Of a DNA stretch of 5,657 nt, positions 1 through 4,297 are shown in pieces. Position 1 is the first letter of the stretch; each line of letters begins with the position of its first letter. The notes below the pieces were generated by a model. It worked only from the letters and a program-made list of their open reading frames with translations, made no database searches and had not been told where the DNA came from. This DNA is from Candidatus Hecatellales archaeon. Lineage in GTDB: Archaea > Thermoproteota > Bathyarchaeia > Hecatellales > Hecatellaceae. The position numbers and the translations under genes are program-made. The stretch covers positions 1-5,657 of the forward strand of contig QMYD01000076.1 of NCBI GenBank assembly GCA_003662485.1, given 5' to 3'.

Positions 1-236
1 CTGTCGGAGCAGGCTACGAAAACGTCGATGAGTTCAGCATTCTCCTTCAAATATTCGAGGAACTCGTCAGGATTCTTCTTCAAAACCTCAGCCCAGGGGT
101 ACTGCTTCCTGGCTGCAGCACTCTTCTCAACCGTGGGTTCAATCACGATAAATTTTCCGGAGGGGTCTACCTCCCTTAGGGCGGCTACAGCCAGCCCCCC
201 AGTATGGGTTAGGCTGCTGAAAACCACGATTCTCAA
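1..236 (-). CDS. Unrecognised protein, N-terminal part (runs off left edge)
   Basis: This is an open minus-strand frame of 78 codons with no stop before the window edge, so only the N-terminus is visible. The chosen start is TTG at 236-234, one nucleotide after the glycosyltransferase stop (238-240) and about 7 nt after a GGAGAGG ribosome-binding-like stretch (250-244). GTG at 227-225 is an alternative. The protein begins MRIVVFSSLTHTGG, a beta-strand followed by a Gly-containing turn and a helix (residues 15-22). A second hydrophobic strand (KFIVIEP, about 28-34) and a third (IDVFVAC, about 70-76) follow. This alternating pattern suggests a Rossmann-like alpha/beta fold with a possible ligand loop at T12-G14. 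The family was not recognised, and it does not look like a HAD phosphatase, the usual partner of GpgS-type enzymes. Tight spacing suggests co-transcription with the glycosyltransferase. Confidence 0.6.
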   Translation of the reverse strand, partial: MRIVVFSSLTHTGGLAVAALREVDPSGKFIVIEPTVEKSAAARKQYPWAEVLKKNPDEFLEYLKENAELIDVFVACSD

Positions 237-237
237 C

Positions 238-951
238 CTAAACCCTCTCCACGATGGCCCTCAGCCTTGCCTCCGCCGTCTGCCTGTCGATGCGTCCATC
301 CTCAACCGCCCTCCTTAAGATGGCGTCTGCCACCTGATGGGCCATATCGGTTAAGTGGGGTAGAGGCTTCATCTCATGATCCTTAAAGCCTATATCTATT
401 TCAGTTATGGGCCTGCCAAGCCTATAGATGTCTATGAGGAGGCCTACGTCAACCCCCCAGCCCTCCTCAAACTCCACGTCGTAGAAGGTTTTCCTGAGCC
501 CGGCGATTTCCCCGCTTAGAGGCTGCTTAAACCTTGCAAGTTCTGGGTAGAATATTTTTAGGAGGGGTTTAGCCACCAGCTCGGTAACCCTTCCAGCCTT
601 CCTCTCGAAGCATCCCTTAACGAATTCAGCTTCACCGCTCAGCACGGGTTCAGCCAGCTTCTCAATGAAGGAGGGCTGAATGTTTCTGATGTCAATGTCT
701 AGGAAGACTACCACATCTCCTGAAGCATAGTAGGCTCCATCCCTCATAGCCACCCCCTTCCCAGGATATACGAGCTTGCTTTGAATGATGGTTTTAGCCT
801 TCACCTTCTGGGCTTCCCGAACTGTTCCATCCGTGCTTCCACCATCCACGATGATAACCTCGCCTACCCCCTTCGCCTTATAGGCCGTGCTTACAGCCTT
901 CTTAACGTAGGAAGCCCTATTCTTCACGGGGAAGACGACGGATATGCTCAT
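238..951 (-). CDS. Compact GT-A glycosyltransferase, glucosyl-3-phosphoglycerate synthase (GT81)-like
   Basis: This 237-aa enzyme probably transfers a sugar from a nucleotide sugar to 3-phosphoglycerate or a related acceptor in the cytoplasm, the first step of glucosylglycerate-type solute synthesis. The GT-A domain starts with SVVFPVKNR (4-12), then VIIVDGGSTDGT (32-43), GKG (64-66) and the metal-binding DxD as DID (85-87) in VVFLDID. The features that suggest GT81 are RVTELVAKPLL (121-131), QPLSGE (143-148), GWGVDVGLLID (164-174) and H192, which probably helps bind metal. No signal peptide or membrane segment is seen. GT81 enzymes are usually about 300 residues or more, so this is a short version, mainly missing N-terminal and C-terminal extensions. 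The ATG at 951-949 has GAGGG six nucleotides upstream (962-958). Donor and acceptor cannot be read from the sequence; a dolichyl-phosphate-sugar-synthase-like or mannosyl-transferring role remains possible. Confidence 0.8.
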   Translation of the reverse strand: MSISVVFPVKNRASYVKKAVSTAYKAKGVGEVIIVDGGSTDGTVREAQKVKAKTIIQSKLVYPGKGVAMRDGAYYASGDVVVFLDIDIRNIQPSFIEKLAEPVLSGEAEFVKGCFERKAGRVTELVAKPLLKIFYPELARFKQPLSGEIAGLRKTFYDVEFEEGWGVDVGLLIDIYRLGRPITEIDIGFKDHEMKPLPHLTDMAHQVADAILRRAVEDGRIDRQTAEARLRAIVERV

Positions 952-981
952 CCCTAACCCTCTTTTCCCTTTGCTTGGTGA

Positions 982-1012
982 TGGGGGCCTCCCTCCCTCC
1001 TTTCATCCCCCA
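982..1012 (-). promoter_or_regulatory. Hairpin with G-rich, Shine-Dalgarno-like loop upstream of the glycosyltransferase
   Basis: On the minus strand TGGGGG (1012-1007) can pair with CCCCCA (987-982), giving a six-pair stem. The 19-nt loop is ATGAAAGGAGGGAGGGAGG (1006-988). The loop contains GGAGGGAGGGAGG, which resembles repeated ribosome-binding sites and could also form a two-tetrad G-quadruplex. It ends 36 nt before the glycosyltransferase start, so it would lie in the leader if transcription begins upstream of 1012. Function is inferred only. Confidence 0.3.
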
Positions 1013-1064
1013 ACAAGGTAGCTTAAAGGTTATCCTAAAGCGTAATTTACCTTATCCCAACAAA

Positions 1065-1076
1065 AACTTAAATGCT
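1065..1076 (+). promoter_or_regulatory. Candidate TATA box for the flavoprotein-HD operon
   Basis: The stretch AACTTAAATGCT, preceded by an A-rich run (1062-1066) that could serve as the TFB recognition element, resembles archaeal TATA boxes. With the usual spacing of about 26 nt, transcription would start near 1095-1099. That gives a leader of roughly 12-16 nt before GTG at 1111, containing AAAAGGGCGG. The TTTAAAG at 1094-1100 is too close to the gene to be the TATA element. Confidence 0.4.
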
Positions 1077-1110
1077 TTTCTCAACTGCAAACCTTTAAAG
1101 AAAAGGGCGG

Positions 1111-2040
1111 GTGAGGTTGGCAAGCCTCCTAATCGTAGGCTGCGGTCCAGCTGGTTTAACCGCTGGAATCTATGCTGCAAGGTATGGGGTTGACTGCGTG
1201 GTGGTGGGGAAGGACTACGGCCTAGCTGGCGAAGCCCACCTCATAGAAAACTATCCAGGCATCCAAAGCATCAGAGGCCTTGAACTCGTGGAGCAAATGT
1301 TCAAGCAGCTGAAGTCTTACAGTGTACCTGTCAGGTTTGGAGAAGAGGTTTCCAAGATTTCCAAGGAGGAAAACCTTTTCAAGGCTGAACTCTTAAGCGG
1401 CGAAACAGTTAGCGCTGAAGCTGTGATTTACGCTGCGGGTTCAAGGCATAGGAGGCTTGGAGTTCCAGGCGAGGATAGGTTGCTGGGGAGGGGTGTAAGC
1501 TACTGCGCCACTTGCGACGGCCCCCTATACCGAGGCAAACAAGTAGCCGTAATAGGTGGAAGCAATTCCGCAGCCCAGTCGGCTTTAGTCCTAGCCGAAC
1601 ACGCCTCCAAGGTTTACATAGCCTACAGGCGTGAAAAGCTGAGATGCGAAGCCATCCTCCTTGAAAGGATAGAGAAAAACCCTAAGATAGAGGTTGTCTA
1701 CAAGGTTGTGCCCGTTGAGCTTCAGGGAGACCAGAAGCTTGAAAACTTGGTTTTGAAGCGGAGTGATGGGGAAACCTTAAACCTAAGGGTTGAAGGAGTC
1801 TTCGTGGAGATAGGAATCATACCCAACGTTGAACCCGTAAGGGGTTTAGGCTTAGAATTTGACGAAGAGGGGAGGATAAAGGTTAACCCGGACCAGTCGA
1901 CTAATGTGGAGGGCTTTTTTGCAGCGGGGAATGTCACCAACGGCTCCAATAGGCTTGACCAAATCGTTACTGCTGCGGCTGAGGGGGCGATAGCAGCAGC
2001 CTCAGCCTACGAGTACCTGCGGGGGAAGGCTGGGAGGTAG
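1111..2040 (+). CDS. Thioredoxin reductase-like flavoprotein (low-molecular-weight type)
   Basis: At 309 aa this has the normal length and domain order of low-molecular-weight thioredoxin reductases, which pass electrons through FAD to a redox-active cysteine pair and then to thioredoxin or glutaredoxin-like partners in the cytoplasm. The FAD-binding GCGPAG is at 10-15 and ENYPG at 46-50. The active-site CATC (132-135) sits in the typical YCATCDGPLY context. The NAD(P)H domain has VAVIGGSNSA (145-154) and RREKLR (173-178), and the C-terminal FAD motif is FFAAGN (269-274). Three positions differ from the usual forms: GGSNSA lacks the third glycine, AAGN replaces AAGD, and the GGQ segment before ENYPG is absent. 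The start is GTG at 1111; TTG at 1117 is also possible. No thioredoxin gene is in view. Class is sure; electron donor and partner are not. Confidence 0.88.
   Translation: MRLASLLIVGCGPAGLTAGIYAARYGVDCVVVGKDYGLAGEAHLIENYPGIQSIRGLELVEQMFKQLKSYSVPVRFGEEVSKISKEENLFKAELLSGETVSAEAVIYAAGSRHRRLGVPGEDRLLGRGVSYCATCDGPLYRGKQVAVIGGSNSAAQSALVLAEHASKVYIAYRREKLRCEAILLERIEKNPKIEVVYKVVPVELQGDQKLENLVLKRSDGETLNLRVEGVFVEIGIIPNVEPVRGLGLEFDEEGRIKVNPDQSTNVEGFFAAGNVTNGSNRLDQIVTAAAEGAIAAASAYEYLRGKAGR
2032..2038 (+). promoter_or_regulatory. Ribosome-binding site supporting the TTG start of the HD gene
   Basis: GGGAGGT lies seven nucleotides before TTG at 2046, inside the last codons of the flavoprotein gene. It supports the non-ATG start and translation of the two genes from one message. 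Confidence 0.6.
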
Positions 2041-2045
2041 AGGGC

Positions 2046-2597
2046 TTGCTCACGAGGGAGGAGGCCCTAACCATGCTTAGGCATAGCCTGAAAAACGAGA
2101 AGCTTCTCAAGCACTCCCTAGCCGTTGAGGCTATCATGCGGAGGCTGGCGGAGAGGCTTGGGGAGGATGCAAACCTATGGAGCCTCGTAGGCCTCCTCCA
2201 CGACCTAGACTACGAGGAAACTGCTCAATCCTTCCACCTCCACGGGATTAAAACCGCTGAGAAGCTTAAGGGCCTCCTACCCGAGGAGGCTTTGGAAGCC
2301 ATAAGGGGGCATAACGAGCTAACGGGCGCCCCCTGCCAGTCCAAGCTTTGCTACGCCTTAAGGGCTTCAGATCAGGCTTCAGGCCTAATCATAGCCACAG
2401 CCCTCGTCATGCCGGGTAAGAGGCTAGCTGAGGTTAAGGTTTCCTCCCTGAAGAAGAAGTTTAAGCAAAGGGATTTCGCTAGGGGTGTGAGGAGGGAAAA
2501 CCTTAGCCTCTGCGAGAAGCTCGGCCTAACCCTTGAGGAGTTTCTCGGCTTAAGCCTTGAAGCCCTCCAAGCCATCAGTGGAGAACTCGGCCTTTAA
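2046..2597 (+). CDS. HD-superfamily metal-dependent hydrolase (COG2316-like)
   Basis: This 183-aa cytoplasmic protein is a small HD-domain phosphohydrolase. The metal ligands appear in order: H23 in KHSLAVE, H52-D53 in LLHDLDYE, H64/H66 in FHLHG, H89 in GHNE and D109 in SDQ. The H...HD...H...H...D series is what dinuclear-metal HD enzymes show, so a nucleotide or phosphodiester substrate is plausible. The C-terminal part, SSLKKKFKQRDFARGVRREN (133-152) followed by a helical tail, matches my recollection of the archaeal COG2316 'predicted HD hydrolase' family, whose substrate is unknown. Cysteines at 97 and 102 flank a short turn. The TTG start is 5 nt after the flavoprotein stop and has a good ribosome-binding site. 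The gene probably shares a transcript with the flavoprotein, but no functional link is evident. Confidence 0.85.
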   Translation: MLTREEALTMLRHSLKNEKLLKHSLAVEAIMRRLAERLGEDANLWSLVGLLHDLDYEETAQSFHLHGIKTAEKLKGLLPEEALEAIRGHNELTGAPCQSKLCYALRASDQASGLIIATALVMPGKRLAEVKVSSLKKKFKQRDFARGVRRENLSLCEKLGLTLEEFLGLSLEALQAISGELGL

Positions 2598-2619
2598 TGG
2601 CGCTTATAAGGGAGGGCTG

Positions 2620-2632
2620 GAAAATATTTTTA
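2620..2632 (+). promoter_or_regulatory. TATA-like box for a leaderless TYW1-TRAX-SepRS transcript
   Basis: GAAAATATTTTTA in the short gap after the HD gene is the most AT-rich stretch in the window and matches an archaeal TATA element. Its centre (about 2626) is 24-25 nt before the ATG at 2650, the distance at which archaeal transcription normally starts. The message would therefore begin at or within a base or two of that ATG. The ATG itself has only a poorly spaced GGGGGAG next to it, which fits leaderless translation. Confidence 0.5.
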
Positions 2633-2649
2633 GGCGAAGGCTGGGGGAG

Positions 2650-3642
2650 ATGGCCAGCGTAGACTTAAAGGCTGAACCATCCTGGATAAGGCTTATGGCA
2701 GAAAGGCTTAGAATCGAGAAATACCAGCTTGTAGGCCGCCACTCCGCCGTTAAGAAGTGCAGCTGGCTTCACCAAAGCCTAGTCCATAACCGCTACTGCT
2801 ACAAGCAGAAGTTCTACGGAATCCAGTCGCACCGATGCCTCCAGATGACACCCTCAGCCTACCACTGCACCCTACGCTGCACCTTCTGCTGGAGGGTTCA
2901 CCCCGAAGACTTAGGCTTGAAATCGCCTTTGGAGGCTGCCCAACCCATCCCAGAGCCCGACGACCCAGACTTCATTGTGGAGGAGTCTGTGAAAGCTCAG
3001 AGGCGCATCCTAAGCGGATATAAGGCTCACAAAAGCCTGGATAGGGTGAAGTATGAGGAGGCTTTAAACCCAGCCCATGCAGCCATAAGCCTAACAGGGG
3101 AGCCAACCCTATACCCGAGGCTCGGCGAACTCATCCAAGCCTTCCACAAGCGTGGGATGACCACCTTCCTCGTATCCAACGCCACCATGCCAGAGGTGCT
3201 CTCAAACCTTGAAAGTGAGCCAAGCCAGCTATACCTTTCCCTCCATGCCCCCACCGAGGAATCCTTTAAACACGTGTGCAAACCCATGATTAGGGGGGCC
3301 TTCCAAAAAGTTCTCCAGTCGCTAGAGCTCTTGAAAAGCTTCAGCTGCCCAACCGTTTTAAGGCTAACCCTTGTTAAGGGCTTAAACATGGAGATGGTTG
3401 AAGACTATGCTAGGCTAGTGGTTAAGACTGAGCCCACCTACGTGGAGCCTAAAGCCTACATGTGGGTGGGCTTCTCAAGGCGTAGGCTCCGCTACGAGCA
3501 CATGCCCACCCACCAGGAGGTGAAGGCTTTCGCTGAGAGACTGGCGGAGCTAACAGGCTACAACATAATTGAGGAGGCTGGTGAGAGTAGGGTGGTCCTC
3601 CTAAGCAGGCTCTCCAAGCCCATAAAGATTAAGGCTGGCTGA
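2650..3642 (+). CDS. taw1: tRNA(Phe) 4-demethylwyosine synthase TYW1 (radical SAM)
   Basis: TYW1/Taw1 forms the tricyclic 4-demethylwyosine base from m1G37 of tRNA-Phe using pyruvate and S-adenosylmethionine, the committed step of wyosine synthesis. With ATG 2650 it is 330 aa, the usual archaeal length. The radical SAM cluster motif is C73-TLR-C77-TF-C80 (CX3CX2C). Three upstream cysteines, C37, C50 and C63, keep the 13- and 13-residue spacing recalled for the second Fe-S cluster of the Pyrococcus enzyme. SLTGEPTLYP (147-156) is the glycine-rich SAM region, LYLSLHAP (194-201) a core strand, and VEPKAYMWVGFSRRRL (265-280) the characteristic C-terminal TYW1 segment. Longer frames from TTG 2557 would overlap the HD gene by 41 nt and add a non-conserved tail, so ATG 2650, just after a TATA-like box, is preferred. 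The TRAX-like gene starts 4 nt downstream. Confidence 0.95.
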   Translation: MASVDLKAEPSWIRLMAERLRIEKYQLVGRHSAVKKCSWLHQSLVHNRYCYKQKFYGIQSHRCLQMTPSAYHCTLRCTFCWRVHPEDLGLKSPLEAAQPIPEPDDPDFIVEESVKAQRRILSGYKAHKSLDRVKYEEALNPAHAAISLTGEPTLYPRLGELIQAFHKRGMTTFLVSNATMPEVLSNLESEPSQLYLSLHAPTEESFKHVCKPMIRGAFQKVLQSLELLKSFSCPTVLRLTLVKGLNMEMVEDYARLVVKTEPTYVEPKAYMWVGFSRRRLRYEHMPTHQEVKAFAERLAELTGYNIIEEAGESRVVLLSRLSKPIKIKAG

Positions 3643-3646
3643 ATCC

Positions 3647-4297
3647 ATGCCCCTAAGCGAAATCCTCTCAAGGGTTGGAAGGAGCCTCAAAGCCAAGAAC
3701 ACGCTTCGGGAGCAAATGCTCTCTGAGGCTAGGCGAATCCTAAAGCTTTCGAAGGAAAGCATTATTCTGACCCATAGGGGGAGGCTGAAGGCGGCTGAGC
3801 GGAGGCTTGAAAAGGCTGGAAGCCTCCTAAGGAAAACCTTGAAGCAGTTGGAGGATTCACCTGAGCTGAGGCATGGGGGAGCCATGTTTAATGCCTGCCA
3901 GGAGTATGCTGAAGCCTACGTTTTCCTGAGGCTTGAAGGTGAAGGCAGGTTTCCCACGCCTGAAGAGGTTGGAGTAGACTTTCAAGCCTACCTCCTCGGC
4001 CTCGCCGATGTTCCAGGAGAACTCAGGAGGAAGACGCTGGAAGCCCTCATGGCTGGAGACCTAAAAGGAGCTGAAAGGAGATTCAAGCTTATGGAGGAGA
4101 TCTATGGGGGGCTCTCCACCCTTGACGAGCAAATCTTCTCCCTGGTTTCCGGCCTCAGACGCAAGTGCGACGTGGTCCGCCACCTCCTCGAACTCACGGG
4201 AAGCGACCTCCTAGTGGAGGGGAGGCAGCAGAGGCTTGAGAGAGCCCTAAAAACCTTGGAGAAGCATGCTTCAAAGCTTAGGAGGAAAACGGGTTAA
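3647..4297 (+). CDS. TRAX/translin-family protein (archaeal TRAX-like)
   Basis: This 216-aa, almost wholly helical protein belongs to the translin/TRAX family, whose eukaryotic members form the C3PO RNase that trims tRNA 5' leaders and siRNA passenger strands. The signature is NACQEYAEAYVFLRL (82-96). The QE-x-x-EA pattern places E86 and E89 where active TRAX has its two metal-binding glutamates, so this looks like the catalytic rather than the translin type. A third acidic ligand could be D138 in AGDLKGAERRF or D121 in ADVPGELRR; I cannot decide which. DVPGELRRK (121-129) and LRRKCDVVRHLLELT (170-184) are also family segments. The N-terminal helices (16-69) are rich in Arg/Lys, fitting RNA binding. 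There is no clear ribosome-binding site before ATG 3647, so translation may be coupled to TYW1, 4 nt upstream. It overlaps SepRS by one base. The cellular role in archaea is not established. Confidence 0.85.
   Translation: MPLSEILSRVGRSLKAKNTLREQMLSEARRILKLSKESIILTHRGRLKAAERRLEKAGSLLRKTLKQLEDSPELRHGGAMFNACQEYAEAYVFLRLEGEGRFPTPEEVGVDFQAYLLGLADVPGELRRKTLEALMAGDLKGAERRFKLMEEIYGGLSTLDEQIFSLVSGLRRKCDVVRHLLELTGSDLLVEGRQQRLERALKTLEKHASKLRRKTG
4280..4285 (+). promoter_or_regulatory. Ribosome-binding site for SepRS
   Basis: AGGAGG lies 11 nt before the ATG at 4297, within the end of the TRAX-like gene. Together with the TAATG stop/start overlap (4295-4299) it fixes the SepRS start and points to coupled translation. 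Confidence 0.6.

Larger units (their letters stand above)
952..1110. promoter_or_regulatory. Divergent intergenic region between glycosyltransferase and flavoprotein genes
   Basis: These 159 bp separate two head-to-head genes and must carry control signals for both. The right half (about 1021-1105) is AT-rich with several TTAAA/TAATTTA stretches. The left half is strongly strand-biased, with pyrimidines on the plus strand (988-1003) next to G5 and C5 runs. For the minus gene, candidate TATA-like stretches lie around 1041-1051 and 1022-1028, and I cannot choose between them. No tRNA-like or protein-coding structure was seen here. Confidence 0.6.

Noticed and set aside
28..318. Plus-strand open frame of 96 codons
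   Set aside because: It lies opposite two minus-strand genes with convincing protein patterns and start signals. Its own translation is low-complexity, Ser- and Pro-rich, and it has no ribosome-binding site.
975..1193. Plus-strand open frame of 72 codons across the divergent region
   Set aside because: It crosses the promoter region and overlaps the flavoprotein start out of frame. The composition is not protein-like.
1722..1949. Minus-strand open frame of 75 codons inside the flavoprotein gene
   Set aside because: It lies antisense to the conserved NAD(P)H and FAD regions and shows no coding features of its own.
2038..2040. TAG stop codons as possible pyrrolysine readthrough (flavoprotein and glycosyltransferase)
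   Set aside because: Both proteins are already complete at the TAG and the next start follows within 1-5 nt, so these are ordinary stops.
2557..2649. TTG start extending TYW1 by 31 residues
   Set aside because: It overlaps the HD gene by 41 nt, has no ribosome-binding site, and adds a tail not expected in archaeal TYW1. ATG 2650 fits the family length and the promoter position.
2597..2662. 21-codon frame starting at ATG overlapping the HD stop (TAATG)
   Set aside because: The overlap resembles translational coupling, but the peptide (starting MALIREGW) matches nothing known, runs through the TATA-like box and ends inside TYW1. A frameshifted TYW1 N-terminus was considered, but the protein is already full length from 2650.
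3027..3389. Minus-strand open frame of 120 codons inside TYW1
   Set aside because: It is antisense to the conserved radical SAM core and its translation has no family features.
3601..3885. Minus-strand open frame of 94 codons at the TYW1/TRAX junction
   Set aside because: It is antisense to the end of TYW1 and the start of the TRAX-like gene, rich in Leu/Ser/Arg as expected from complementing helical Arg/Lys-rich coding sequence.
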